From the NCBI GenBank assembly GCA_030761205.1, contig JAULJL010000027.1, positions 7,259,001-7,323,000 on the forward strand: a stretch of 64,000 bases of DNA, in the 5' to 3' direction. Of the stretch, positions 12,321-23,446 are shown one piece after another. The stretch comes from Fremontodendron californicum (taxonomy: Eukaryota; Streptophyta; Magnoliopsida; Malvales; Malvaceae). The translations under genes and the position numbers were made by a program. Below the pieces are notes generated by a model. That model searched no databases, was not told where the DNA came from, and worked only from the letters and a program-made list of their open reading frames with translations. The number at the start of each line of letters is the position of its first letter. Positions within the stretch are counted from its first letter, which is position 1.

Positions 12321-13603
12321 CTGTGAGAGGCTGCTGCTCTGCCTGTCATGGTTTCTCTGTCAAGGAGATACAGATTTCCCTTCATATAACCCTTCATTGC
12401 TAAGAATGCTCCACGTACAACTCTCAGGACTCCATTCTGAATGGTCACCTTGTAACCATTTGAGTCTAAGACCCCCAGTGATATGAGGTTCTTCTTGAGA
12501 TCAGGGACATACCTTACGTCTGTAAGTTGTCTGATTGTACCGTCATGCATTTTCAGTCGGATCGTTCCGATGCCTCTAGTGTGACAAGTATTGTCATTGC
12601 CCATATGGACAATCCCTCCATCAAACTCCTTGAAGTTTGAGAACCACTCTAGGTTCGGACACATGTGGTAGGAACATCCGGAATCCAAAATCCATTGATC
12701 TGAAGAGTGTGTTGTTGTGGAAATTGTAAATGCAGAGTCTTCCTCTCCCTCAGATTCTTGAGCTACACTCACAATCGATCTCTCCATGTTGGGACAGTTA
12801 TTCCTCCAATGCCCTTTCTCATGGCAAAAGGCACACTCGTCCCTCGAGAGTCGTGTTCTCGATGATCCCCTCCTTGAGCGGGATTTACCTCGCTTGTTTT
12901 CTCCGGCTCCTTGGTTGTTCGTCCTGCCTCTGTACACAGTTAAAGCTTCTGGTGTAGTATTCTGGTGATCATGCTGATCCTTTTTCCGATACTCATTATT
13001 CACCAGAGCATTACTAATATTAACATATTCTATATCATTTTTACCATACAACAGTGTAGTGGTTAAATGATCATAGCTATCAGGCAAGGAATTTAACAGA
13101 GTAAGAGCCTTATCTTCATCAGAGATATTTGCATCTAGATTTTCAAGATCAGCGAGGATTTTGTTAAAACTTACTAGATGCTCCTGCATGGTGATACCTT
13201 GCATATACTGGAAGCGGAACAGCTTCTTCTTCAGATAGAGTCTGTTCTCCATGCTTTTTGTCATGTACTTGTCCTCAAGTTGTTTCCAGAGAGTTTTTGC
13301 ATTATTCTCTCTCATGACAAAGTACTTCTGGTCCTTGGCTAGGCATAACCGGATTGTGCCACAAGCCTGACGGTTGACAAATTTCCAGTCATCTTCCGAA
13401 ATATCTCTGGGTCTGTCTTCCAGAGCGATATATGAACCCTCTCGGAATAACAGATCCTGAACTTCGCACTGCCACATGCCAAAGTTGGTGGTGCCATCAA
13501 ATTTCTCCACCTCGAATTTTGCAGTGGTCATCGAGTTCTTTCTGATATAAGAACTTGATCGTGCGCTACTTGTCGTTTCATGTGTCTCTAATGATTCTGC
13601 CAT
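12308..13603 (-). CDS. Copia Gag-protease polyprotein (truncated pol)
   Basis: The uninterrupted 431-codon ORF starts at the ATG on the gag side of the leader. Residues about 30-215 form a copia-type Gag (UBN2-like) with WxxxF/LxxK and LTLLNSLPDSY motifs. A zinc knuckle C257-x2-C260-x4-H265-x4-C270 follows. The retropepsin active site is D307-S308-G309 in WILDSGCSYHMC, and the start of the pre-integrase region is at about 400-425. The ORF then ends at a deletion junction, so integrase, RT and RNase H are not translated from it. It could still supply capsid-like protein and protease. Family assignment is firm and functionality is inferred from the open frame. Confidence 0.9.
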   Translation of the reverse strand: MAESLETHETTSSARSSSYIRKNSMTTAKFEVEKFDGTTNFGMWQCEVQDLLFREGSYIALEDRPRDISEDDWKFVNRQACGTIRLCLAKDQKYFVMRENNAKTLWKQLEDKYMTKSMENRLYLKKKLFRFQYMQGITMQEHLVSFNKILADLENLDANISDEDKALTLLNSLPDSYDHLTTTLLYGKNDIEYVNISNALVNNEYRKKDQHDHQNTTPEALTVYRGRTNNQGAGENKRGKSRSRRGSSRTRLSRDECAFCHEKGHWRNNCPNMERSIVSVAQESEGEEDSAFTISTTTHSSDQWILDSGCSYHMCPNLEWFSNFKEFDGGIVHMGNDNTCHTRGIGTIRLKMHDGTIRQLTDVRYVPDLKKNLISLGVLDSNGYKVTIQNGVLRVVRGAFLAMKGYMKGNLYLLDRETMTGRAAASHRMMG

Positions 13604-14231
13604 GGTAATAAAACAAAATTACCAACAAAGTGTTTTTCCGGTACCTGTATGGAAAAACGGATGCCGCGGTTGAGTCCGGAATAGTCGAAATAGCCAGGAA
13701 CGGGTCCAACTGTGTAAATTTTGGACACACGGTGAATATTCTGCGAATATTCTGCTACAAGTGGCTCGAAATGGACTCGGTTTAGCTCAACCGGCTCGGA
13801 AAAGTCTCGGAATAGTGTTCTGAAACGGCTCAAAAAATAGCCCGAAAAAGTTGGTCGGACCTGCGGCGGCGCGTGGGCGGCGTACGGCGGCGCGTGCGGC
13901 GGCGCGTGGAGCGCGTGGAGCTGTTTGGTGGCCGGCGCGTGCGGCGCGTGGGTGTCACGCGTCTTCAACCTCTGGAGGCGCGTGTGGCGCGTGCGGCGCG
14001 TGGGTGTCACGCGTCTGCAACCTCTGGAGGCGCGTGCGGCGCGTGGGCGCTTCTTCTGGCGGCGCGTGTGGGCGCGTGCGGCCTCCTCTGGTGCTCCGGT
14101 TGATTCTGCTGTACTCCTCTCGACGACCTCTTCAACCTGGTATTTTCAAAACACAAATTGGAGCACTTTTGAAAAACGGACAGAACCGAAACAAACTCGG
14201 TTTTACGTAAAAATTGGCTCTGATACCAATT
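13604..14231 (-). other. Copia 5' leader with GC-rich tandem repeat
   Basis: The untranslated leader between the primer site and gag is exceptionally GC-rich from 13855 to 14095, in an otherwise AT-rich region. It is built from GGCGCGTGCGGCGCGTGG words and a 52-bp repeat in which GGTGTCACGCGTCT..CAACCTCTGGAGG recurs at 13951 and 14003. Frames open in this block are low-complexity by-products. Confidence 0.8.
14219..14231 (-). promoter_or_regulatory. Copia primer binding site (initiator tRNA-Met)
   Basis: The minus strand reads TTGGTATCAGAGCC just inside the 5' LTR, the standard complement of plant initiator methionine tRNA used by most copia elements. Confidence 0.9.
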
Positions 14232-14727
14232 TGTTGTGCGGAAGCGAATTGATATTACTAAAACTGATTTAAACACACTGAAAAAACACCGATATTTTAC
14301 GTGGTTCGGCAACTGTGCCTACGTCCACGGGAGGAGGAGCTTGAAGCTTTGTATTAATGGAGTTTAGAGTACAAACATATACAGAATTCAAGGTGCTACA
14401 CAAGCACTGAACTCACAACTCAACACAATACCGAATTACTCTATAAACACAGAGTATTTGCTTCAACAATTTAGCTCTAACTTACTCAACTCTACTCTAC
14501 TCTCTCTTTTTCTCTCTTACTCTACATGGCTATTTATAGCCATAATATCAAGGTGTGAACACTAAGCAAGTGGCACGTGTGAACACTTTGCAAGTGGTAG
14601 CCACCATAGCCACCATCCATTTGCAAGTGGTAGCTTCCATTATTGGTGGTGCAAGTGGTGCAAGTGGTAGCTCCATTATTGGTGCTAAGCCACCAAATGT
14701 GACTTTGAGCCATACCATATTCCAACA
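14232..14727 (-). repeat. Copia 5' LTR
   Basis: The LTR is 496 bp. On the minus strand it contains a TATA box (TATAAATA, complement of 14531-14538) inside a small palindrome GGCTATTTATAGCC. It is the promoter-bearing copy. Confidence 0.9.
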
Positions 14728-14732
14728 AATAC

Positions 14733-15600
14733 TGCCAAGGACCAGTATGGCAGGTTGGCTTGGGCTCCTCCTTACTTGCTTAGTGTTCTTATGATGGGCT
14801 CTGGATTATATGGAAAGCAATCAGAATGAATGGGGCTAGACTCATGTTTTTGATGACCGTAAGTCATCTGTTAATTCGATTGCTTGGGCTCGATCCTGAA
14901 CTAGGACTTTGTTTGGCATGTGGTTCAGTTTTCACTGCAAGGGCAGATGGAGGCTGGGACGTACATGTCAAGGATTGACCAGGCTCACCCGGTTGGTGTA
15001 ACTTCTGTTTCGTGGGCTAGCTCCATAACAGCAGCCGGTGATCTTGTTGGTTCTGGTTTGCTGGACCCTGTTCAGAAACTTTGCTGATCTGGTGAATGTG
15101 GACCGTGGCCAAGGAAGGGGATCAATGGGAAGGTAAAGTATTACATATATGATTTTAATACCCTTGCTTGGAGGGTCTCATGGTCATTGACAGGAAACAT
15201 ATATTGGCTGTGGCTGATGGGAACGAATAGAAATCCTTTGTCCCCATTTTTCTGCTCATATTTGTGCTCTTACGAGAGCACTTTCGTAACGAGATGCGGC
15301 TCCTTTTTTTTTTTCGTATCTATTCGTTTTTAATGTTTGATCCAATTTTTTATCTAATAAAAAAACCGATTTCGCTGAAAAAAAATATACGGATACAAAA
15401 AATCGGGTCAAACATTAAAAATGAACAGGTACGAAAAGAACAAAAAAAACTAGACGGGCGACTCGTTACGAGAGTGAGGACACGGATAAAATCAGGGAAA
15501 TGAGACAGAGAATTTGGATTCGATGGGAACAGCAATGGTGACAACGTGGAAAGAAGCTGTAGAAGGGGAGTGGCAACAGGTGACTGTTGTTGAGCCATAG
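14733..15600 (+). pseudogene. SEC13-like (COPII/nuclear-pore WD40) pseudogene, right part
   Basis: With several frameshifts and stops, this stretch encodes recognisable pieces of plant SEC13, the WD40 protein of the COPII coat and the Nup107-160 complex. There is a GPVW-like repeat start (14741), ADGGWD and RIDQAHPVGVTSVSW-like residues (14945-15020), a GLLDPVQKL block (15057) and a C-terminus matching WKEAVEGEWQQVTVVEP followed by TAG at 15598-15600. A WD40 segment between about 15085 and 15160 is lost. The last part is interrupted by a 297-bp MITE. The copia element cuts off the N-terminal side. It is not functional. Confidence 0.75.
15225..15521. mobile_element. Mutator-type MITE inside the SEC13 pseudogene
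   Basis: The 297-bp insertion is flanked by an exact 9-bp duplication GATGGGAAC (15216-15224 and 15522-15530), the length produced by Mutator-like transposases. The ends are long imperfect inverted repeats: GAATAGAAATCCTTTGTCCC at the left pairs with the complement of the right end, continuing for about 65 bp to CTCGTTACGAG-like sequence. No coding capacity. Confidence 0.8.
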
Positions 15601-16571
15601 AACTGATTTTTTTTAATTTTCTTTTGTAATAATGGCCATGTTTTAGAACCTATTTAGTTATATGCATGAGAACTATCAGGTTTGCCGTTTTACACAGCTG
15701 CATAGTTGAGTAATTGTGCTGGATATTTTAGAACTCAAATTTTGGTATTAAACTTCTGTCAAAAGTCCTTGCTAATATGAGAATTGATGTAGTTTGAAGA
15801 CCATGTTCTTGTTAACAAGAACATGCTTGAGCCATTGTTAGTGTGTTTATCTATTGATTTCTATTGCTAATATCCCATAAATTTTTTATGTTTATCGCAG
15901 TTGTCAATTCGATTGGTACATTCATCTGTGTCTAATTTGCTTGTATTTATCTATCACTTTTTGCCTCGTGCTAATGTAGTAAGGGTAAGGCCTGGAACGT
16001 TGGAACTATGAAATTAGTTGTTTCTCTTTCCATCTTTAGGCGTTATTTCATATTTCCAATGTTAGGGTGGGCCTTTGGGGTATATTGAGAGGTTTGTTTT
16101 TCGGATTCAGAGTAAATGTTAGATATAAGTATATTTAATTTTTTTTTATATATATTTAGAGAATTATACCTTATACTTATGTTCGAATATGTGTAAACAC
16201 GGATATCGAATAAAAACATTTAAAAAAAATAAAGAGTTCGGTTATCGTAGTTAAGAGATGCCTTCATATCATTGACATTATATGGTACGTATGTTGAGGT
16301 TGGAGCTTTGAGAAGGTGCATTGACATCTATTAGGGAAAAAGTTGAATTACTATAGCAATAGATTATCTGTTCATTTGGGCGCGTGCCTTGTCTTCGGTG
16401 ATACAATGGAAGAATTGCATGTCTCTCGTCGATCAGTTTGCCTGTCAAAACTTGTGATTTAACATTGGCTAGTCCAAATAAGAAAAAAAAAAAAAATCTT
16501 CCTTGGCAATTTATCAGTGTGTTCATTTTTGCTCATATATATATATATAAAAAAAAAATCCCTTGTATTAT
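15601..16571. other. Intergenic DNA
   Basis: Nothing recognisable is visible. The first few hundred bases may continue the duplicated SEC13 3' flank because they are less AT-rich than the surroundings. No poly-A tail follows the pseudogene. Confidence 0.35.
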
Positions 16572-16742
16572 ATTTTATTTATTTATTTTGGTACTTAAAT
16601 TTTTTTTGACTCATTTTGGATACTTATAATATCATTTTTTTTCTCAATCGGGTCCAAATTAGATACCTAATTGGGTCAAAATTTTATACTATAGATACTT
16701 AAAATGAATTAAAAAAATTTTAAGTATCAAAATAAAATAAAA
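16572..16742. mobile_element. Short inverted-repeat MITE
   Basis: The left arm ATTTATTTTGGTACTTAAAT... is matched in inverted orientation by the right arm ...TTTTAAGTATCAAAATAAAAT, about 45 bp per arm with a short centre. The family is not assigned and no target duplication was resolved in the AT-rich flanks. Confidence 0.5.
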
Positions 16743-16925
16743 AAAAAGATATAGCATAGAAGGTAATTTTATATTTAAGCCGTTCTTTTTTCTCACTGAC
16801 TAGGAAATAAGAAAGTTTCGATTAGCATGATCTAGATTAGTAATCGGACTTCATATGAAGTTTGAAACTCTTGCAGAGCTCATAAATTGGCGTCATATGA
16901 TGCGTGAGTTAAAATTGGTGTAGCT

Positions 16926-17458
16926 TAGGGGTGTTCACTATTCGATTTTAATCGAATTAATCGATTGAAATTTAATTCGGTTCGGTTAATTGGTTAACCG
17001 AACAAAATTCGGTTCGGTTAACGGTTAATGATTTTAAAAAATTTCGGTTATTGGTTAATTCGGTTCGGTTAAGCAAAAATAACCGAATTACACGAATTAA
17101 CCGAAATTATGTAATATTCATGCTTTATCATGTTTTATGATGCTTTATCATGCTTTCTTAGTTTTTGTTTGATATTTGAATTTTATAATATGCTTTACTT
17201 TTGGATTTTGATTGGTTGGACTTGGATAGATTATTTGGATATAAAATCATGTAATAAAAATAAGTTAGCAAAATAAATTAGATATTTATTTCGGTTAATT
17301 CGAAAACCTACCGGATTAGCCGAAATAATTCGGTTCGGTTAATTCACCGTTTTAACTATTCGGTTCGGTTAACGGTTAATGAAAAAACACATTCGGTTAA
17401 TTCGGTTAATCGTAAATCGGTTCGGTTATTAACCGAATTAACCGAATGAACACTCCTA
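16926..17458. mobile_element. hAT-type MITE rich in TTCGGTTCGGTTAA words
   Basis: The 533-bp element has inverted ends TAGGGGTGTTCA and TGAACACTCCTA. The flanking 8-mers GTGTAGCT (16918-16925) and GTGCAACT (17459-17466) agree at six of eight positions, which fits an aged hAT duplication. Both subterminal regions are arrays of TTCGGTTCGGTTAA in opposite orientations. Confidence 0.7.
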
Positions 17459-17506
17459 GTGCAACTTGTGACTTGTTCAATATAAAGTGGGTTGAAGACT
17501 TGAAGG

Positions 17507-17785
17507 TGTGTTCATTGATTGGGCTACGGTTTGGAAATTTTTTTCTTTATCTAAACCGGTTTTGAATCGGTCCATAAGTTCATTTCATTGTTCATCAAGT
17601 ATTAAAATATTAAAAAAAATATTTTTAATATTAATATTTATATTTTATAATTAAATTTAAATAAAAAAAATATTTTTTTATTATACAAGTAGTAATTTAG
17701 ACCAAGCCAAATAAAAAATTATCCTGCTCAGATCTAGTTTGGATCTGTCGGGTCAGGCGGGTAACCCAATTTTCAAGCAGGTCTA
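17507..17785. mobile_element. hAT-type MITE, family A, copy 3
   Basis: The length of 279 bp matches copy 1. The right end TTCAAGCAGGTCTA is conserved and the left end is mutated. The flanks CTTGAAGG (17499-17506) and CTTGAAGA (17786-17793) agree at seven of eight bases. The GC-rich subterminal words GGGTCAGGCGGGTAACCC and the AT core are as in other copies. Confidence 0.7.
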
Positions 17786-17793
17786 CTTGAAGA

Positions 17794-18429
17794 TAGCTCT
17801 ACTAACTACAGCCAATTCTTTGCTCTGTTCGATCAATGCTCGCTGATTCATGTTGTTAAGTTGTTATTATGATAGAAGAACAAATTACAACTTAAATTCA
17901 GAAGGATAGTTGCAATTCTTTTCTGTAATACGGTTAAAAAGGGTATCTCAAGTTTTACCTAAGCCTAATTTTTTCCTCAGATAATTTTAAAACTGCACTC
18001 TTTCATATTGATCTAGTGCATTTAGAATTTTACTTTCGAAATCACAGGGATTGAATCTTAGTTGACAAAGAAAGAGAGCTTCTTCCTTTACTAACTGGAC
18101 TAACCCCTGTAGGTATAATAGTAGGTAAGATCATAAAATATTCCTTTGCAAATTTGGAAGTATTATTTCTCCCTCTATCAGGCAAAAGGCAAATTTTCTG
18201 CAGCTCGCTTGTTTGCTTCCCTTTCAACAATGTGCCCAGCTGAGCCAACTTAACCAGGAGCCTCTGATCAATATACAATTAGCACCCACTTTGCCTAGGT
18301 TCCTAGATGTTGATCCATCTAAATTGAGAATTCAACGACCCCCTGGCCTTGCTGCTAGGGTTTTCAATAGAGACGAAGACGATAACATGTTCATTTTACT
18401 TTGCTGAATTTTGTGAAAGCTCCCATGAA
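17794..18429. other. Unassigned moderately complex DNA
   Basis: Short open frames exist on both strands (for example 18213-18407 plus and 18042-18278 minus), but neither shows a domain I recognise and they overlap each other. This may be a fragment of an old gene or transposon. Confidence 0.3.
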
Positions 18430-19320
18430 AATAATGTCGTGGCTTATTATTGGTGATAAGATCCAAGATGGCCCAATTTTTAAAGATTTATGGCAAGTTT
18501 CATATGTGTCAAGATCTAAGAAGATCAAGAAAACATTGCAATCATTGGTGGAATTCACTTGAACCATGTTGCAAATTGTTCAAGAAAGGCTTTAACATTT
18601 AAGATGGGCTTGAATCCAGCTTTAGTCCATGAGATCCAAGAGCATACAAGTGGCGGCATAAGAGAGGATTGAAGTGGGTTTGACTTTGTTTCATTAATTG
18701 ACATGACATATGTGGGGGCCATCCTAATTCATTAATTGATGTGGCAAGAGTGGGTTTGTTTTAATTCATTTAAACACTTAGGCACGTAGGCTTATTTTAT
18801 GTATTAAGTCTGTTGGGTTTGTGGGGACTACTTCATTAATCTAGTTGGACTTATTTTAATTATTAGGTTTTGGACTTGAGCATGTTCAGCTCATAGTACT
18901 ATTATTAGTGTGTTAGCTAACTAGGGCATATTATTAATGCGTTTAAGCCGTAGCCGACCTAGGTTAAGTATTATAGGATATAAATAGCTTCCTTAGCCAC
19001 CTATGGCTAACAGTTCATTGTGTAATTTTGATTTTTATCAATTAAGAGAGTTTTCTCTTCTAGTTCTTGAAAGAACTTTAGAACTTAATTATCAAAGGTT
19101 TTCTTTGTGACATTCAAGAACCAAATCTCGGTTCTTGAAATAATATTTCATTGGGTCTGGCTAAAATTAGGTTATTGAAACAAGATTTAGTTGGATCTAG
19201 ATTTTTCAACTTGAATCTTGACTTTTTTAGGTTAAAATATTTAATTGTTAGTGAATTCAAACGATTTCAATCTTAAGAGTTCACATCAATTGAACCTCAA
19301 AAAAATCAATTAATAGATTT
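18430..19320 (+). repeat. Possible solo LTR
   Basis: The stretch has the build of a retrotransposon LTR: a unique upstream part, a TATA box TATAAATA at 18979-18986, a presumed transcript start near 19015, and a following leader with repeats of TTCTTGAA. No matching second copy, primer site or polypurine tract is nearby, so the limits are not defined. Confidence 0.35.
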
Positions 19321-20475
19321 TTTTTTTTTTTACATATAATGCAAAGAAATTTGAATCCTTTGCCATTGTACATATATATTTTGCTTTAAAGAAAGGGGTT
19401 TCAAACCTTGTTCTTTGAGTAAGAAAATATATTTCGATCATTAATTAAGTCAAATGTTCAAATGTATTTTTCTTTGTATCTTTACATCGTATTATAATTA
19501 TGTACCTTCATGTGTTAAACTCATTAAAAGAATGCTACTACTTTGTAACAGGATAATATTTGATAAATTTAATTGACTAGATGAGAAGCTAATTAAGGTC
19601 TCTTTTTTTATGCTAACTATGAACTTGATCTAATATTAAGAAATCCTTGATAACTACTATTTTATATGCAAAAAAATGTATATAGTGTAGGTGCAACTTA
19701 TTAATCAAAACAAATATATTCATTTGCTTTGGTCTTACTATCTATGCTTTTAGATCCAAAATGACTACTGCTAATTAAAAAAAAAACAATTAGGGTATAC
19801 TCATTAAAATATTAATATAAAACAATCTTAATGAATTACAATAATATATTTTTAAGGCCAATAATTGAGGTATTTTCAAAGATGAGAGAGGGGCTTTAAA
19901 AATATCTAAGGGTGGATAATTTTATTTGGTAGGAAGGATGAAAAAGATTATAAAAATAAAAAATTTATAAATTTTAACTATTGAATTAACAAAATTTTGG
20001 TATTTTTTTAATATTTTTTATTAAATAAAGTCTAAAAGTCACGTGCGAAGATTGACATCATAGCCACTTTTGCACGTGCTGCCATGTTAATTTTGAATAA
20101 TGAATATAGAAGGGAAGGAAGAAGCATCAAAGGAAAGTGGTGGTGAGTGGGTGATTTAAACACTCTCAAAATTCAATTAATTCCAGCCACGTGGCATTTG
20201 ACCCAACCTTCCCTCCCACCCCCATTGGTAATTAAGCATTCTTAAAGTTAAAACCCAACTCTTAAAAAAAAAAAAAAAACTCACATGATCGCTGACAACT
20301 CCACCTCTTTTGTCACGTGCCCCATGGACCCCACTCACTCTTTTAAAAAAATTTAATTACATAATTAAAATATTTTTTAACGTTAAAAGAATAAAGGGAT
20401 TTGATTTAAGAGACTTTGGGTTTTTTTTCTTTCTTTTATATAGTTTGTACAGTATAAGAAAATGTTGGTAAAATG

Positions 20476-20512
<37 letters not shown>

Positions 20513-21665
20513 GGACAACAAACAAACCTTATCCATTTTTTTTTTAACCAATGGATATGGGTATTTATTATTTAACCTAAACATGGGGATTAGTGTCGAA
20601 TGAGTCGGGCCCATCTGACTCGGTCTGTAGTCTGTAATCTTTGTTTGTAAAATTTAATGCCGCACATAAGTTTGGAAGGGCATGAAATAGTAGGTGAGGT
20701 GAGTTTTATGGGTGTAAAATTTACTGTTTTGATAGGTTTGGTTTTGGAAATTTATTGTAAATCTGTTAATTTGGGATATGGATATGATTACCTACGAATA
20801 TTATATAAAAAATAATTAAAATATGATATAACATGACAAAAAAAAATATGAAATATATAAATATGTTAAAATTTATATAGTATAAATTATTAATGTGTTA
20901 AAATTTATATAAATATAAGATTTTGTTAACCAATGCTTTTAAGATATTTTTTAATGTTAATTAATATATTATTTATAAAAAAAAACATTGTATTAAATGT
21001 AGTATTTAACAATTTTATTCATCATTTTTAATATATTAGATGAAGATATTACTATATATAGTAACTTCAAATAGTACGTTTACAATGCTTGTTAATAAAA
21101 TCTATAAATATATAGTACATTAAATATAATTATGATAAAAAAAATACAAATATAATACAAATGCACGGATTACCGGGTCTAGAGGGCATAAAATAGAAAG
21201 TAAGGTGAGTTATGGGTGTAAAATTTACTGTTTTGATGGGTTTGGTTTGGTTTTGGAAACTTATTGTAATACTAATAATTTTGGATATGATATGATTATA
21301 CGATACGAAAATGATACATGAAAAATAACTAAAACAGGATACGACATGAAAAAATAATACGAAATGATATAAATTCACGAACGTATCAAAAATTATATAA
21401 TACGAATTATTAATATATCAAAATTATATATATAATATACCTTAAAAAGGATTAGGACTAAAAAACACAAATGCAACATGAGTAAACAAATTGTAACTTG
21501 TAAGATCTAATTTATTGGGATTATTGTTAGCAAAGGAGAAAGAGTAATTTCTTTTGTTTTTGTCTGTGAAATGACAAATGACAAATTTACTTTTTAAATA
21601 AAAAATTATGCATTAATCTCACTATATCAAATATTTCGATGAAAAAAAAATGTTAGGGTACTAGG
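19321..21665. other. AT-rich intergenic DNA with a local duplication
   Basis: No gene is seen. An (AT)n run lies at about 20478-20507. A segment containing GGTGTAAAATTTACTGTTTTGA occurs twice (about 20679-20830 and 21183-21330), an imperfect duplication about 500 bp apart. At 21280-21480 words such as ACGATACGAAAATGATAC belong to a dispersed repeat also seen near 39330, 41440, 45200 and 45890. Confidence 0.4.
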
Positions 21666-21906
21666 TAGAGGTGCTCATGGGTTGGATCGGGTCGCGGCCC
21701 GAAATTTTTTTGATTTCTTTGTCCAGGCCCGGTCTTGGGTCGGGCCGACCCGCCAGCCCATATTTACTGTTCACTATATTAAAAAAATATATTTTTATTT
21801 TTTAAAATTTTTTCTATATATTTTTAAAATTAAATTTAAAAAATATTATTTTTTTATTAGATGAACAGTGATCCGAGCTGGACCGGGCCGGACGGGCTAT
21901 CCGGCC
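21666..21906. mobile_element. hAT-type MITE, family A, copy 2, left part
   Basis: It starts TAGAGGTGCTCATGGG, preceded by the 8-mer GTACTAGG (21658-21665). The remaining 14 bp of the element plus the repeated CGGCC lie at 31868-31886, beyond the E2 insertion. Together they make an element of about 255 bp. Confidence 0.85.
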
Positions 21907-23410
21907 TGATGGAGACTCAATTAAGAGTTGTAAACCCAAGTGCAGGTTATGTTCAAGTAATAAATTCAAGGGTGTCCGAGGTCGAACCACAGGGAAGCGT
22001 ATTAGTAAGTATAAGTTTATAAATATATAAGACAAAGAAAGTAAACAAGATATTAGGGAATCAACAACAAAATAAGATAAACAAGATATTAGAGAACAAA
22101 ATAAACAAAATATAAAAAAAATTAAACAAGATATAAAAAAAAACAATAAGAAAAGATGTTGAGGTTAGAGAATCCACTCTTGGTGTTATGCTAAGATTAA
22201 TCTTGTTTTATTACACAATTGAAATCCACACATAAAGGAGGTTCCAATCGGAAGGTTTAGCAATTCAGTCCAAATTGTCCAACGTCCATAACATATGATA
22301 TTATGTTCATTTGTTGTCCTCAAAACTCATAAAAAGAGTCCAAGCATTCCTTATGCCAAGGTATATGTCTACAACAAATCAAGGTTATGAAACCAAGCAT
22401 TTACTGTGCCATTTTCCTTGTCAATAATGAATCAAGATCCCTACTTTGTAAGTATGATTTTAAACCAAAAGAAAATATTATCTATACTAGTGTTTATAAA
22501 TGATGATTCATTTTAGCTCATGTTTAAGAGACTAACCTTAGCATTTACCAAGAGCTTCACCTCATCACCTCAACAATATGATTAGCAACACATACTAGAT
22601 ATGAATAAAATGAAAAGAAATATAAGAAGCATAAGTAAATAAAGAAAAAGAAAACTAGAGAAAGGAAAGAAAAAGAAAACTTAGAGAATTTTATTACAAT
22701 GGCTAATATCCTACCAATCTACCTCTAATGCTCATCCAAGGCCCTCTATTTATACACATTTTGGAAAGCTAAATGACAAGAGACAAGCTTTATAAATTTC
22801 AAAGGTAGGTATAATAGGTGGGTGCATTTTTCTAACAATTTTCGTCATATTGTATGACAATTCTGATCAGCCAGCTTGATGGTCGATTTTGTCAATGTTG
22901 GAGGCTCGATCTGATCAAATGGTCTTCTAGAAAAATATACCCCTATCAGTTACGGATCCACAGCCGTTGGAATCAGATCATTTGCTCATGTGTATCGGAA
23001 GATATGGTCAAAATACCAAAACAGGTCAGCACAGACGTCATTGCACATCAGCCAACTTGATGGTCGATTTCGCTAGGGAAAACGACTCCGTTTCAAGAAG
23101 TGTAAAACATGAAAAAGATAGATATGCCTCTTAACTATGCACTGTAAAAATTTCACCTTAATGCTTCAGTGAAACTCCAGATATAGCTGATATGGCAAAA
23201 GGTGTCGGAACTGGAACTGAATTGGATTTGCCCTTAATTCTTGATTTAACCTAGTAATCTGAAATCACTCAAAGAAACTCGTGAAAAACACCAAATTACA
23301 TAAAAATATAAAATATCATAAACACAATTAGACTAAGCAATAATAACTCGTATTTGACACAAAACAATAATAAAACATAACTAAGAACTATATAATTATA
23401 CGAGTTATCA
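21907..23410 (-). repeat. E2 3' LTR
   Basis: The LTR is 1,504 bp, bounded on the plus strand by TGATGGAGACTC and CGAGTTATCA (sense TGATAACTCG...CTCCATCA). A short open frame at 22854-23060 recurs in the other LTR at the same place but is frame-disrupted there and is not considered a gene. Confidence 0.95.
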
Positions 23411-23446
23411 CACCCCCACACTTAGATTGTTGCTAGTCCCTAGCAA
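23411..23446 (-). promoter_or_regulatory. E2 3' polypurine tract with upstream stem-loop
   Basis: In sense the sequence is TTGCTAG-GGA-CTAGCAA (a perfect 7-bp stem with GGA loop, 23430-23446), six bases, then AAGTGTGGGGGTG immediately before the LTR. The purine tract primes plus-strand DNA synthesis in LTR elements. Confidence 0.85.

Larger units (their letters stand above)
10340..14727 (-). mobile_element. Young, internally deleted Ty1-copia retrotransposon
   Basis: The 4,388-bp element has TG..CA LTRs at 10340-10857 and 14232-14727 and an exact 5-bp target duplication AATAC. On the minus strand it reads 5' LTR, initiator-Met primer site (14219-14231), a GC-rich leader, gag, protease, partial integrase, partial RT, polypurine tract and 3' LTR. 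The two LTRs differ by about one substitution plus two length changes in internal repeats, so insertion was recent. Most of the integrase core, the C-terminal RT and all of RNase H are missing, so it cannot move without help. Confidence 0.93.

Noticed and set aside
13588..14312. Several overlapping Ala/Arg/His-Pro-rich frames on both strands
   Set aside because: They lie in the GC-rich tandem repeat of the copia leader and change sense with every phase.
22854..23060. Small frame present in both E2 LTRs (also 31310-31591)
   Set aside because: The frame and its end differ between two LTRs that are about 99% identical, so it is not maintained. LTRs are not expected to be coding here.
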